A DNA stretch of 64,000 nucleotides, taken from CAYOXM01 sp964407925. Lineage in GTDB: Bacteria; Patescibacteriota; Patescibacteriia; SG8-24. The notes beneath the pieces were generated by a model. That model saw only the letters and a list, made by a program, of their open reading frames with translations. It ran no database searches and had not been told where the DNA came from. Position 1 is the stretch's first letter, and each line of letters begins with the position of its first letter. Of the stretch, positions 7,248 to 16,031 are shown one piece after another. The DNA lies in the NCBI GenBank assembly GCA_964407925.1, contig CAYOXM010000002.1, positions 1-64,000 of the forward strand, in the 5' to 3' direction. Both the position numbers and the translations under genes were made by a program.

Positions 7248-7775
7248 ATGAAGATGCGGATGCTTTTCGCCGTTCTCGCGATGGCCGCAATGATCGGCGC
7301 CGTGCTCTTCACGCGTCCCGCGCCGGTAACGGCGCCGACGCGCAGCGCTGGCGCCGCGCCGTCGCCGTCAGCGGGAAAAACCGACGACGAATGGCGGAAA
7401 ATCTTGACGCCGGAGCAGTTCCATATCCTCCGCGAGAAAGGGACCGAGGCGCCGTTCAGCAGCCCGCTCGATTTTGAGACGCGTCCCGGAACGTACGTGA
7501 GCGCGGACTGCGGCACGCCGCTTTTCCGCTCTGAACAGAAGTACGACTCGGGTACCGGATGGCCGAGCTTTTGGGCGCCGATCGACCCTTCTGCCGTCAC
7601 GCTCGTCCAAGACGACTCTCTGGCGTTCGAGACCCGTATTGAGGTGCTGGACGCGAAGTGCGGCGGCCACCTCGGTCACGTCTTCGACGACGGCCCTCCC
7701 CCGACGGGAAAGCGGTACTGCATGAACGGTGCCGCGTTGAAATTCATCCCCGACGAACCGGGGGCGAAACGCTGA
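7248..7775 (+). CDS. msrB: Membrane-anchored methionine-R-sulfoxide reductase, zinc-less type
   Basis: A 175-residue protein with an N-terminal anchor or signal (about residues 4-18), a Pro/Ala linker and an MsrB domain from DDEWRKILTPEQF onward. It contains SGTGWPSFWAP, CGGHLGHVFDDGP and RYCMN with the catalytic Cys. MsrB reduces methionine-R-sulfoxide in oxidised proteins. Both structural zinc knuckles have lost one Cys (VSADCGTPLF and VLDAKCGG), as in known zinc-free MsrB enzymes. The hydrophobic N-terminus implies action outside the membrane. A GTG at 7236 overlapping the engB stop is an alternative start. Confidence 0.92.
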   Translation: MKMRMLFAVLAMAAMIGAVLFTRPAPVTAPTRSAGAAPSPSAGKTDDEWRKILTPEQFHILREKGTEAPFSSPLDFETRPGTYVSADCGTPLFRSEQKYDSGTGWPSFWAPIDPSAVTLVQDDSLAFETRIEVLDAKCGGHLGHVFDDGPPPTGKRYCMNGAALKFIPDEPGAKR

Positions 7776-7782
7776 ACGACCA

Positions 7783-8241
7783 ATGCTGTACTCCGCCTTC
7801 ATCAAAAAAACCAGGGCATGCCCGTTCTGCACGCCGACGCAAAGGGTCTTTGCCAAGAACGCCAAGGCGTACCTGACATATTCGATAGCGCCGTATGCCC
7901 GCTACCACCTGTTGGCGATTCCCAAACGTCACGTCGAGTCGCTGTCCGACCTCACCGCCGCCGAGGCGCGGGATATCCAGGAGATGCTGGGCGCGGGCGT
8001 TCGGGTCCTTTCCGCGAAGGGCATCGACGACTACACCATTCTTGCGAGAAACGGCCGCGCGTCGGGCAAAAGCGTGCCGCATGTCCATTATCACGTCATA
8101 CCCAAGCATCGCATGGGCGACCTGGACCGCGAACAGCAGTTCCGCAAAGTCATGGGCGCGGCGCAGGTCCGAAAACTCTCCCGTGAAGTGCTTGCCGCCC
8201 TGAGGAAACCGGCCCGCCGGACGCGGGGCGGGAAGGCTTGA
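7783..8241 (+). CDS. HIT family hydrolase
   Basis: A 152-residue histidine-triad nucleotide-binding protein. CPFC near residue 13 is a typical zinc or structural pair, LLAIPKRHVESLSDL is the first conserved block, and HVHYHVIPKH is the HxHxHxx catalytic motif. HIT proteins hydrolyse AMP from phosphoramidates or dinucleoside polyphosphates. The C-terminus is basic (KPARRTRGGKA). It starts 7 bases after msrB and is probably co-transcribed with it. Confidence 0.93.
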   Translation: MLYSAFIKKTRACPFCTPTQRVFAKNAKAYLTYSIAPYARYHLLAIPKRHVESLSDLTAAEARDIQEMLGAGVRVLSAKGIDDYTILARNGRASGKSVPHVHYHVIPKHRMGDLDREQQFRKVMGAAQVRKLSREVLAALRKPARRTRGGKA

Positions 8242-8278
8242 CTTTTTCGCTAAGATATGTCAACCTTCGCAGATTCCT

Positions 8279-8668
8279 ATGAAGACATTTTTTCGCGACA
8301 ATCGCGGAGGAGGCAAATCCTTCGGCAAGAAGTTCGGCGACGACCGCGGTCCGCGGAAATTCGGCTTTGGCGCGCGCGGCAACGGCCCCGCGACGCTGCA
8401 TGACGCGACCTGCGCGGAGTGCAACAGCCCCTGTCAGGTGCCCTTCAGGCCCAACGGCAGGAAACCCGTCCTCTGCGGCAACTGCTTCAAGAAGGACGAA
8501 GGCGGAGAGCGGCGGAGCTACGGCCGCCCGGCGTTCGGCGAGCGGCGTACGTTCAGCAAGCCGTTCGAACGGCCCCAGGCGCAGCAGGCCGACCTCAGCC
8601 GCGTCGAGGCGAGGCTCGCGGCGATCGAAGCGAGGCTTGACGAGCTGCTCAGCAGGACCGCGGAATAA
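8279..8668 (+). CDS. CxxC-x17-CxxC zinc protein
   Basis: A 129-residue basic protein. The N-terminus is rich in Gly, Arg, Lys and Phe (RGG-like, residues 1-40). CAEC is followed after exactly 17 residues by CGNC (about residues 45-68), and a C-terminal amphipathic helix (LSRVEARLAAIEARLDELL) ends the protein. The exact CxxC-x17-CxxC spacing defines a family I recall as common in Patescibacteria, probably binding nucleic acid. A TAAGAT box lies upstream at about 8251 and CCT precedes the ATG. A terminator follows directly. Confidence 0.85.
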   Translation: MKTFFRDNRGGGKSFGKKFGDDRGPRKFGFGARGNGPATLHDATCAECNSPCQVPFRPNGRKPVLCGNCFKKDEGGERRSYGRPAFGERRTFSKPFERPQAQQADLSRVEARLAAIEARLDELLSRTAE

Positions 8669-8674
8669 CCAATA

Positions 8675-8703
8675 AAAACGGGCCTTCCACAGGCCCGTTT
8701 TTG
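8675..8703 (+). terminator. Rho-independent terminator
   Basis: Stem AAAACGGGCCT/AGGCCCGTTTT with a short loop and T-run. The T-run overlaps the -35 of the next gene. Confidence 0.9.
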
Positions 8704-8729
8704 CGACTATCCGGAAGTTCCTCTATACT
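8701..8729 (+). promoter_or_regulatory. Promoter of HU gene
   Basis: TTGCGA (8701-8706), 17 bp spacer, TATACT (8724-8729). The predicted leader is about 27 bases and lacks an obvious Shine-Dalgarno sequence. Confidence 0.75.
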
Positions 8730-8762
8730 TCCCGCCATAATCATTCACGTATCGTTATTGTT

Positions 8763-9044
8763 ATGGCGAAGCTCACGAAGGCCCAGATCATCACCTCGCT
8801 CGCGGACAAGACCGGCCTGACGAAAAAGGACGTCATGGCCGTCCTCGACGCCCAGCACGCGCTGGCGCTCAAGGAGGTCAAGTCCAAGGGCCAGTTCGTG
8901 GTCGGCGATTTCGGCAAGCTCGTGAAGGCGCACCGCAAGGCGCGCATGGGCCGCAACCCGGCGACCGGCGCGGAGATCAAGATCCCCGCGAAGACCGTCG
9001 TGAAGTTCCGCCTCTCCAAGGTCACGAAGGAAGCGCTCGCGTAG
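8763..9044 (+). CDS. HU family DNA-binding protein
   Basis: A 93-residue histone-like protein of normal HU size. It starts MAKLTKAQIITSLADKTGL, has a VGDFGKLVKAHRKARMGRNP beta-arm region with the family's GRNPxTG motif, and ends with KIPAKTVVKFRLSK. HU forms dimers that bend and compact DNA. It stands alone between a dedicated sigma70-type promoter and a strong terminator. Confidence 0.96.
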   Translation: MAKLTKAQIITSLADKTGLTKKDVMAVLDAQHALALKEVKSKGQFVVGDFGKLVKAHRKARMGRNPATGAEIKIPAKTVVKFRLSKVTKEALA

Positions 9045-9056
9045 TCGATTCCGGTC

Positions 9057-9095
9057 AGAGCCCCCGCGAGAACGTCCGCGGGGGCTCTTTTTTCC
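9057..9095 (+). terminator. Rho-independent terminator
   Basis: AGAGCCCCCGCG pairs with CGCGGGGGCTCT, followed by six T residues, after the HU gene. Confidence 0.95.
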
Positions 9096-9102
9096 TCGGC
9101 AT

Positions 9103-9131
9103 TTGACGGCTGGTCGCGGCGCACGTATATC
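9103..9131 (+). promoter_or_regulatory. Promoter of helicase gene
   Basis: TTGACG (9103-9108), 17 bp, TATATC (9126-9131). The predicted leader to ATG 9159 is about 22 bases. Confidence 0.75.
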
Positions 9132-9158
9132 CTGCACGTAACCGCTCATCGAACCGCC

Positions 9159-10691
9159 ATGACGCAAGAACAGGCGATAGCCATTCTGAAAACCGGCGCG
9201 AGCGTCTTTTTGACGGGCGAGCCGGGGTCCGGAAAAACGCATACCGTGAACCGGTACGTGTCTTTTCTGCGCGGGCACGGCATCGAGCCCGCGCTCACCG
9301 CGTCGACGGGCATCGCCGCGACGCACATCGGCGGGATGACCGTGCATTCGTGGTCGGGCATCGGCATCGCGGACGCGCTGTCCTCGTACGACCTCGAGCG
9401 CATCGCCTCGAACGAGCGCATCTGGAAGCGGCTGTCGAAAGCGAAAGTGCTCGTCATCGACGAGATTTCGATGCTCGACGCGCGCACGCTCGACATGGTG
9501 GATCAGGTCTGCCGCGCCGTCCGCCGCAAGGATGAGCCGTTCGGCGGCCTGCAGACCGTGCTCGTCGGCGACTTTTTCCAACTGCCGCCTGTCGCGCGGG
9601 AGGGCCGCGTCGCTTCCTTCGCGTTCCGTTCGCGCGCGTGGCAGGAACTCGCGCCGCGCGTCTGTTACCTCGCCGGCCAGTACCGTCAGGACGACAGGGC
9701 GTTCATGTCCGTCCTTTCCGCAATACGCGCGAACGTCGTCGGCGAGGATCATTTTCGCGAGCTTGAATCGCGCGTCGCGAATCCCGAGGACGCGCCGAAA
9801 GACGTCGTAAAGCTTTTTTCGCACAACGTCGACGTCGACCGCATCAACGACCGGGAGCTCGCGAGGATTTCCGGCGTCCCGCGCACGTACGAGATGCAGG
9901 CGCACGGCGCCGAGCGCCTGTTGGAATCGCTCCGCCGCAGCTGCCTGTCGCCGGAGAACCTCGCGCTCAAGGTCGGGGCGGCGGTCATGTTCACGCGCAA
10001 CAACCCGCAGGCGGGGTTCGTGAACGGCACGCTCGGCACCGTCGAGGGGTTCGATCCCGATTCGGGATTTCCCGTCGTCGCGACGCGCCGCGGCGCGAAG
10101 ATCAAGGCCGAGCCGATGGAATGGATGATCGACGATCAGGGAAAGTCGCTCGCCTCAGTGACCCAGGTGCCGCTCCGTCTCGCGTGGGCGATGACGATTC
10201 ACAAGAGCCAGGGGATGAGCCTCGACGCCGCGCTCGTCGACCTCGGTGCGACGTTCGAATACGGGCAAGGGTACGTGGCCCTTTCGCGCGTACGGCGGCT
10301 GTCCGGGCTGTACCTGCTCGGGTGCAACGAACGCGCGACGCAGGTCCATCCCGAAGTCCTCGCCCAAGACATCGTCTTCCGCGACGCTTCGCGAGGAGCG
10401 GAAGAGCGGCTTGCAAGTCTCTCTGACGAAGCGCGGCTCGCGGCCGAGGAGGCGCACGTCGTCGCCTGCGGCGGCACGTTGGCGGTGAAAAAGGAGAAGA
10501 AAAAGCCCGCGCAGCAGGCGGCGCGCGAGCAGCATGCCAACGCCTACGCGCGATGGACGCCGGACGAGGAAGGTGTGCTCGTCAGGATGTTCCGTTCAGG
10601 TTCCGCAGTGAAGGACATCGCCAAGCAGTTGGACCGCCAGCGCGGCGGCATAACGTCGCGGCTGAAGAAATTGGGGCTCATAAAGGACTAG
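9159..10691 (+). CDS. Pif1-family DNA helicase with C-terminal DNA-binding domain
   Basis: A 510-residue SF1B helicase. Walker A is LTGEPGSGKTHTV (about 18-30), followed by TASTGIAATHIGG, Walker B VLVIDEISML, the VLVGDFFQLPPV motif, and late motifs WAMTIHKSQGMSLDAALVDLG and GYVALSRVRRLSGLYL. It should unwind DNA 5'-3', perhaps at G-rich structures. The last 60 residues (YARWTPDEEGVLVRMF, then VKDIAKQLDRQRGGITSRLKKLGL) form a Myb/SANT-like helix-turn-helix, an unusual appendage. A charged linker (EKKKPAQQAAREQ) joins them. Confidence 0.93.
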   Translation: MTQEQAIAILKTGASVFLTGEPGSGKTHTVNRYVSFLRGHGIEPALTASTGIAATHIGGMTVHSWSGIGIADALSSYDLERIASNERIWKRLSKAKVLVIDEISMLDARTLDMVDQVCRAVRRKDEPFGGLQTVLVGDFFQLPPVAREGRVASFAFRSRAWQELAPRVCYLAGQYRQDDRAFMSVLSAIRANVVGEDHFRELESRVANPEDAPKDVVKLFSHNVDVDRINDRELARISGVPRTYEMQAHGAERLLESLRRSCLSPENLALKVGAAVMFTRNNPQAGFVNGTLGTVEGFDPDSGFPVVATRRGAKIKAEPMEWMIDDQGKSLASVTQVPLRLAWAMTIHKSQGMSLDAALVDLGATFEYGQGYVALSRVRRLSGLYLLGCNERATQVHPEVLAQDIVFRDASRGAEERLASLSDEARLAAEEAHVVACGGTLAVKKEKKKPAQQAAREQHANAYARWTPDEEGVLVRMFRSGSAVKDIAKQLDRQRGGITSRLKKLGLIKD

Positions 10692-10722
10692 CCGTGGCGG
10701 GGAAAAGGCGGCCAAAATCTGC

Positions 10723-10728
10723 TATACT
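10723..10728 (+). promoter_or_regulatory. Extended -10 box of leaderless gene
   Basis: TGC-TATACT with 6 bases before ATG 10735, placing the expected +1 on the A of the ATG. Confidence 0.7.
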
Positions 10729-10734
10729 GGGCGC

Positions 10735-11670
10735 ATGATCGCCCTGCACATCCTCCTGATGGCCTCGCTGTCCCTCATCATGGGACAGGCGGCGCACCAC
10801 GTCGTGAATGCCGTCAAACACGCAGGCAAGCGTTTCGGCATAAGCAAGTTTCTCGTCGCGTTCGTGTTTCTCGGGATGGCGACCTCGACGCCCGAAGTCT
10901 CGGTGGCCGTGCTTTCCGCCCTCCGGGGCACGCCTGGCCTGTCGCTCGGCAACCTTCTCGGCGCGAACATCGTCATCCTCTCGCTGCTGTCGGGTCTCGC
11001 GGCCGTCATCGGCGGTCGGCTTCATCCCGGTGAAATCTACCGGAAGCGCACGCTGCCGCTTTTCCTGTTCATCGTGCTCCTGCCCGCCTTCGCCGCGCTC
11101 GACGGGCGGCTGACGCGCGCGGATGGCGTCCTCCTCGTGACGGCGCATTTCCTTTTCATCCTGCACCTCTATTGGAGCAGGGAAACGGGCACGCCGAGAG
11201 TTGAGACCGTCACGAAGGGCCCATTCAGGAGGCAGCTTGCCATTGCTGCCGCGGCGGTTCTCGTCCTCCTCTCGTCCTCGTATTTTCTCGTGAACTCCGC
11301 GCTCATCGTCGCGCGTTCTCTCGGTGCGACGCCGCTGCTCATCGGCCTCCTCCTGTTTTCCGTCGGTACCAACCTGCCCGAATTTTCGCTCGTCCTGACG
11401 CAGGCCGGGGGCCGTCAAAAAGACGTCGTCCTCGGCGACCTCTTCGGCAGCCTGCTCCTGAACACGCCGACGCTCGGCCTCCTCGCGCTCATCAGCCCTT
11501 TTACCATCGCCGATCAGGCCGCCGTGCAGGCATCGGCGGTTTTCCTCATCGCGCTCGCCGCCATTTTCGGCGCTTTCCTGTGGACCGGCCGTGCGCTCGA
11601 GCGGCGTGAGGGGTACTGCCTGCTCGCGCTCTACGCCGGATTCCTCGCGTGGTACGCGCGGTTCCTGTAG
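10735..11670 (+). CDS. Sodium/calcium exchanger family (CaCA) membrane protein
   Basis: A 311-residue polytopic protein with about ten helices and two internally homologous halves. The first carries the alpha-1 repeat GMATSTPEVSVAVLSALRG plus GNLLGANI, the second the alpha-2 repeat SVGTNLPEFSLVLTQAGG plus LGDLFGSLLLNT. These acidic, amide-rich repeats form the ion site in YrbG-type Ca2+/Na+ antiporters. It probably exports calcium or exchanges cations at the inner membrane. The ATG sits directly after an extended -10 box. Confidence 0.9.
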   Translation: MIALHILLMASLSLIMGQAAHHVVNAVKHAGKRFGISKFLVAFVFLGMATSTPEVSVAVLSALRGTPGLSLGNLLGANIVILSLLSGLAAVIGGRLHPGEIYRKRTLPLFLFIVLLPAFAALDGRLTRADGVLLVTAHFLFILHLYWSRETGTPRVETVTKGPFRRQLAIAAAAVLVLLSSSYFLVNSALIVARSLGATPLLIGLLLFSVGTNLPEFSLVLTQAGGRQKDVVLGDLFGSLLLNTPTLGLLALISPFTIADQAAVQASAVFLIALAAIFGAFLWTGRALERREGYCLLALYAGFLAWYARFL

Positions 11671-11702
11671 CGGCGCGCTCGCGGATGCGGGCTTTGACGT
11701 GG

Positions 11703-11708
11703 TATGCT
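11703..11708 (+). promoter_or_regulatory. Extended -10 box of leaderless gene
   Basis: TGG-TATGCT with 10 bases before ATG 11719; an in-frame ATG at 11713 lies between them. Confidence 0.5.
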
Positions 11709-11718
11709 GCATATGCCT

Positions 11719-13500
11719 ATGCGCGACGAGAAACGCTTCCTGCAGGTTTTCGCCATCGGTCTCGCGGCCCTTGTGGTCGGCGGGGGCTTTTGGACGTCGT
11801 GGTCCGTGCGGCAGATCACCGCGCAGGTCAGGGAAGACCTGTCGTTCGGGGTCGAAATAACGGGTGCTGGCGTTAACGCGGCGCGCGTCGAACAGCTGAC
11901 GCTGTCCCCGGCGGACAAGACCGCGGAGGACTACCTGCGCCTGCGCGCGTTCCTCGGTCGCGTGCAAAAGATGCTCGACCGCAAGCACGTCCGCGGCGTC
12001 TACCTGATGAAGGTGACCGGCGACGACGTCCGGTTCGTCGTGGACTCGGCACCGGAGACCGATCCGTGGCACAGCGAACCCGGCAAAAAATACGAGGAGC
12101 CTCCGGCGGCGGTATTTGAAACGGCGCGTCTCGGCGAGACGCGATTCGTCGGTCCGTACACCGACGAATACGGGACGTTTTATTCCGTTTTCTCGCCCGT
12201 GCGCGACGTGACGGGGCGCATCGTGGCCGTCGCCGGCGGCGACGTGGATGCCGCGATGTACGACCTTCTGGTGAACCGACGGTTGCGTCTGCTGTTGGCG
12301 ATTGCGCTCCTTGCGATGGTCGCCTATTGCGCGCTCGGATTCGCCGTCGTGAGCGTGCTGCGGAGGCGGCACGAGCGGACGCGGCGTCTTGCGGAGCAGC
12401 TCCGCGGCGCGAGGGAGCGTGACGCCCTGCTCATGAACATCAACGAGGGGGTCGTGGCGGTCGACGAAAGCGGCATCGTGACCTTCGTCAACACGTACGC
12501 GGCGAAGGCGGTCGGAACGCGGCGCGAGGACGCCATCGGCAAGCCGTTCGAGCAGCGTTGGCTCGTCACGGATGAAAAGGGCGTTGAGCTTCCCGAGGAA
12601 CGGCAGCCGCTCATGGCGGGCCGCGGCGGAAAGACGAAGGCGCCGAGCGGCGGATACGTGTATCTGCGCGGTAAAAACGGCACGTTCCCCGTCATCGTCG
12701 CCTCGGCGCGCGTGCGGGGCAAGGACTTTCCCGCCATGACGGTGATGACGTTCAGGGATTACGCCAAGGAGGCGGAAGTCGACCGGATGAAGTCTGATTT
12801 CATCTCCGTCGCCGCGCATCAGATCAAGACGCCGCTCACTGCGCTCAAGTGGATTGTCGGAACCTTGACCGGCGCGAAAACCGTCCGTCCTCCCGAGGAG
12901 GCGGAAGTCATCGGCCAGTTGTCTGACGTCGTGCGGCATCTCGACGAGCTCGTTCACGCGCTGCTGAATGTGTCGCGCATCGAGTCCGGAAAGTTAGTGC
13001 TCGAACCGCGGCCCGTGGCGCTCGCGCCGATCGTCGAGGATGCGATGAAGGAAGTCGAGCTGAAGGCCAAGGAAAAAAATCTCCACCTGTCGCTCGTGGT
13101 CGGCGACGACGTCGCCGAGGCGATGGCGGACTCGCGAATCATCCGCGAAGTGTACAAGAACCTGCTCACGAACGCGGTGAAGTACACGTCAAAGGGGGGT
13201 CACGTCCATGTCGAGATCGCTGGTGACGGGGAAAGCGTGCGTTCGTCCGTCAAGGACGACGGGTACGGCATTCCCGACGCGGAAAAGGACCGCGTGTTCG
13301 CTAAGTTTTTCCGCGCTTCAAACGTGGTCGGTCTGGATGAAGAGGGGACGGGCCTCGGGCTGTATTACGCGAAGCAGGTCGTCGAGGCGTCCGGCGGCGA
13401 AATGTGGTTTGAATCGACGCAGGGCAAGGGCTCGACCTTTTATTTCAGATTGCCGGTCGCGGAGCTGAGGCCGAAGAAACACGCGACTCGAGCGCGCTAG
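11719..13500 (+). CDS. Membrane sensor histidine kinase with extracytoplasmic and PAS domains
   Basis: A protein of about 593 residues. Two transmembrane helices (near 9-28 and 193-214) flank an extracellular CACHE-like sensor containing RFVVDSAPETDPWHSEPGKK and FVGPYTDEYGTFYSVFSPV. A PAS domain follows (LMNINEGVVAVDESGIVTFVN), then the H-box DFISVAAHQIKTPLTALKW with the phospho-His, N-box KNLLTNAVKYTSKGG, G1 DDGYGIPDAEK and G2 GTGLGLYYAKQV. No response regulator is adjacent. ATG 11719 is chosen over 11713 by distance from the -10. The YHYH gene follows after 11 bases. Confidence 0.92.
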   Translation: MRDEKRFLQVFAIGLAALVVGGGFWTSWSVRQITAQVREDLSFGVEITGAGVNAARVEQLTLSPADKTAEDYLRLRAFLGRVQKMLDRKHVRGVYLMKVTGDDVRFVVDSAPETDPWHSEPGKKYEEPPAAVFETARLGETRFVGPYTDEYGTFYSVFSPVRDVTGRIVAVAGGDVDAAMYDLLVNRRLRLLLAIALLAMVAYCALGFAVVSVLRRRHERTRRLAEQLRGARERDALLMNINEGVVAVDESGIVTFVNTYAAKAVGTRREDAIGKPFEQRWLVTDEKGVELPEERQPLMAGRGGKTKAPSGGYVYLRGKNGTFPVIVASARVRGKDFPAMTVMTFRDYAKEAEVDRMKSDFISVAAHQIKTPLTALKWIVGTLTGAKTVRPPEEAEVIGQLSDVVRHLDELVHALLNVSRIESGKLVLEPRPVALAPIVEDAMKEVELKAKEKNLHLSLVVGDDVAEAMADSRIIREVYKNLLTNAVKYTSKGGHVHVEIAGDGESVRSSVKDDGYGIPDAEKDRVFAKFFRASNVVGLDEEGTGLGLYYAKQVVEASGGEMWFESTQGKGSTFYFRLPVAELRPKKHATRAR

Positions 13501-13511
13501 CCTGCCGCCCC

Positions 13512-14858
13512 ATGCGCACGACCATCACCGTCGCCATCCTCTCCCTCCTCCTGGCCGGTCCCGCGCTCGCCGCCCCCGCATCGGGGTCGCTCGTCCGCGC
13601 CTCGCAACCATCCGTCTATTATTACGGACCTGACGGCAAACGGTACGTCTTCCCGAACGAGAAGACGTACAAGACGTGGTATGCCGATTTCAGCGGCGTC
13701 ATCAAGATTTCGGACGCGGACCTCGCCGCGATTCCGCTCGGCGGCAACGTGACGTACAAGCCGGGGAGCAGGATGGTGAAAATAACGTCCGATTCCAAAG
13801 TTTACGCGGTCGACGCCGGCGGTACGCTCCGGCCGATTCAGGACGAGGCTGCCGCGAAGGCGTTGTACGGTTCCTCGTGGAACACGATGGTCGACGACGT
13901 GCCGGACGCGTTTTTCGTGAATTACAAGACGGGGGCCGCGGTCGCGACGGCGGCCGATTTCTCGCCGTCCGCCGCAACGGCGAAGGCGGCGTCGATAGCG
14001 GCCGACCGCGGTCTTGCCGCCGTCTCTTCCCTCGACATCCACGCCCTGCCGATAGGCGACGGAAAATATTCAACGGCGTCAAAAAGGGGGTACGTGTATT
14101 CTTGTCAGACTGCGTTCAGCGGCGGCGGCGCGTTCGCGTCGGGGAGCTGGATAAGCGGCGCGACGTGGGATGCGACGAAAAAGCCGACGGTCGACGGCAG
14201 CGTGACCTGGCCGAACGCCGCGTTCGCGATCGCGAAAAGCGGTGTCAGCCGGACGTTCACGAGCAACGCCCTGCCGAAAAATCACGCGACGGGGACCTTC
14301 CCGATTTCCGCATCGGATGACGCGTACATGTACGACCGTAATCCGAATTCGATCGCCGCGCAGTCGCTCTCGTTCACGCTTCCCGTCAGTCCGGTTGTCG
14401 CCGCGAACCCGTCCTGCGTCGGCGGCGAGGTCGGCATTGCGACGTCCGGCGTTCCCATTTTTAACGGATTTGACGCCGGCGGACGCGACGCGGTCGCTCA
14501 TGAAATCCAGGATTCGTGCGGCGGCCATCCGCAGGTTTCGGGCATGTACCACTACCATGGGCCGAGCGCGTGCGTCGCGACGGGCGATTCCGAACTGTTC
14601 GGCTACGCCTTCGACGGTTTCGGCATCTTCTCGAACGTCGAGAGCGGGAAGTCGCTCACGAACGACGACCTCGACGAGTGTCACGGGCACAGCCACGCGA
14701 TATCGTGGGACGGTGTCATGACGACGATGTACCACTATCACCTGACGAAGGAATTCCCTTACACCGTCGGTTGCTTCCGCGGCCAGAAGTACGTGAACGG
14801 TCCGCTTGGCGGCGGTGCAGGTCCGGGCGGCATGCAGGGGCCTCCCCCGATGTTCTGA
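13512..14858 (+). CDS. Secreted YHYH-domain protein
   Basis: A 448-residue exported protein with a signal peptide (residues 1-20, cut near PALAAPA). The N-terminal module (about 32-140: SVYYYGPDGKRYVFPNEKTY to NYKTGAAVA) resembles a short domain I recall as common in Patescibacteria. The C-terminal YHYH domain has GVPIFNGFDAGGRDAVAHE, GMYHYHGPSACV, LFGYAFDGFGIFSN and TTMYHYHLTKEFPYTVGCFRG. The conserved His pairs suggest metal binding, but no activity is established. It follows the sensor kinase by 11 bases and may be part of its unit. Confidence 0.87.
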   Translation: MRTTITVAILSLLLAGPALAAPASGSLVRASQPSVYYYGPDGKRYVFPNEKTYKTWYADFSGVIKISDADLAAIPLGGNVTYKPGSRMVKITSDSKVYAVDAGGTLRPIQDEAAAKALYGSSWNTMVDDVPDAFFVNYKTGAAVATAADFSPSAATAKAASIAADRGLAAVSSLDIHALPIGDGKYSTASKRGYVYSCQTAFSGGGAFASGSWISGATWDATKKPTVDGSVTWPNAAFAIAKSGVSRTFTSNALPKNHATGTFPISASDDAYMYDRNPNSIAAQSLSFTLPVSPVVAANPSCVGGEVGIATSGVPIFNGFDAGGRDAVAHEIQDSCGGHPQVSGMYHYHGPSACVATGDSELFGYAFDGFGIFSNVESGKSLTNDDLDECHGHSHAISWDGVMTTMYHYHLTKEFPYTVGCFRGQKYVNGPLGGGAGPGGMQGPPPMF

Positions 14859-14901
14859 TGCGCGCGAGGTCACCGATGACGCTCGCGAAGAAGAAGCGTG
14901 A

Positions 14902-14928
14902 AACGAACCTCCGCGGAGGTTCGTTTTT
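14902..14928. terminator. Bidirectional terminator
   Basis: AACGAACCTCCGCGGAGGTTCGTTTTT, an almost perfect palindrome between convergent genes. Confidence 0.85.
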
Positions 14929-14944
14929 CATTCGGCCGGCGGCG

Positions 14945-16030
14945 TCAGCGCCACAGGCGCTTCGGGCCGAGCACCGCGTTGTGGAGCCAAAGTTCGAAAA
15001 GCGACGCCCACGTGGGATCGATTTCCGGTTCGGCGAGCAGCGGCGTCGAGAAGTTCACGTTGAACCGCCGCCATGGCGACCACATCTGCCAGCCGCGCCT
15101 TCCCCAGTAATGGCGGGCGCGCAACCGGTAATGGCCGTCCGGCAGCACGCGCCGGATGACGCCGGTATCGCCGAAGCAGTCGATCCTGTCGTCGCTGCAC
15201 CGAACGGCGGCGTGGGAAACGTCCTTGGCGCGGGAGATGACCACGGTTTCCCACGTCCGGGCGGCGTCATCCCACGTTTCGAGGTGGTACTGGCTGTAAA
15301 AATGCTCGTCGTCGTTCGGATCGTCCTTTTCCCCGATGTCGAGCGGGTGACGGGACCGCGTGACGTCCGTGTAGAATTCGAACGTGATGACCGGCTCGTG
15401 GCGGTACAGCCCCTCGTACGGCAGTCTGACGAACGTGCGTCCGAGGGCGGCGGGGGCCCCTCGCGGCTTCCGTACGAGGTCTTCGGACATGATTTTGAAA
15501 TACGCGTCCAGTTCCGGCGTGCCGTAATACGACTGCGGGGCCGGCAGGGGGTTGTTTCTCGTGAAGCGCACCTGGAGCTGGTTGTTGCACTGCAGGTGCA
15601 TGTCCTTTCCCGTGTGCAGCAGCACGATTTGCCCAACGGTGATGTTCGTCTCCTGCGTCAGGTCGTAGTAAACCTCCTTGGTTTCGTAGCGCTTGAACGA
15701 AAAAGTTTCGGGGTCGCCCCAGACCCACCGTCCGCCGTCGAAAACCCCGGGGGACAGCATCGCCTTGCATGGCCGCTCGCCCTCGTTGCGGATCAGGACG
15801 GCGAACCCCAGGAAGCGCGCGTCCCGGTTGACGAAGCAGTCCTCGTTGTTCGCGAAGTGGATGAAGTTGCCGCCGTCGCCTTCCTCCTGCTCCTCCTGCG
15901 CGCAGTTGACCATCGCCGCCTGAGCGGCGCGCGGCGCAGTCGAGAAGCATGCCGCGGCGACGAGGGCCAATGCCGCGGCCCGTCGCGCGTGCCGTGCTGT
16001 GGCATCTCCGTTGTGGCGGAAGAGGGCCAT
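14945..16030 (-). CDS. Secreted hypothetical protein
   Basis: A 361-residue protein with a signal peptide (residues 1 to about 38, ending APRAAQA). The mature part is beta-rich and aromatic. Cysteines occur in pairs, including NCAQ, NEDCFVN, RPCKAM and the close RCSDDRIDCFGD, suggesting disulfides outside the cell. RLRARHYWGRRGWQMWSPWR near the end resembles a fibronectin- or lectin-like edge strand. No family recognised. ATG 16030 lies one base after the greA stop; an in-frame ATG at 16045 overlaps greA. It is the second gene of a greA operon. Confidence 0.7.
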   Translation of the reverse strand: MALFRHNGDATARHARRAAALALVAAACFSTAPRAAQAAMVNCAQEEQEEGDGGNFIHFANNEDCFVNRDARFLGFAVLIRNEGERPCKAMLSPGVFDGGRWVWGDPETFSFKRYETKEVYYDLTQETNITVGQIVLLHTGKDMHLQCNNQLQVRFTRNNPLPAPQSYYGTPELDAYFKIMSEDLVRKPRGAPAALGRTFVRLPYEGLYRHEPVITFEFYTDVTRSRHPLDIGEKDDPNDDEHFYSQYHLETWDDAARTWETVVISRAKDVSHAAVRCSDDRIDCFGDTGVIRRVLPDGHYRLRARHYWGRRGWQMWSPWRRFNVNFSTPLLAEPEIDPTWASLFELWLHNAVLGPKRLWR

Positions 16031-16031
16031 G

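Noticed and set aside
10678..12957. A 759-codon open frame on the minus strand opposite the exchanger and sensor kinase genes
   Set aside because: Arg/Asp/Glu/His-biased composition and no family motif. It is an antisense frame left open by GC-rich codons of well-supported plus-strand genes.
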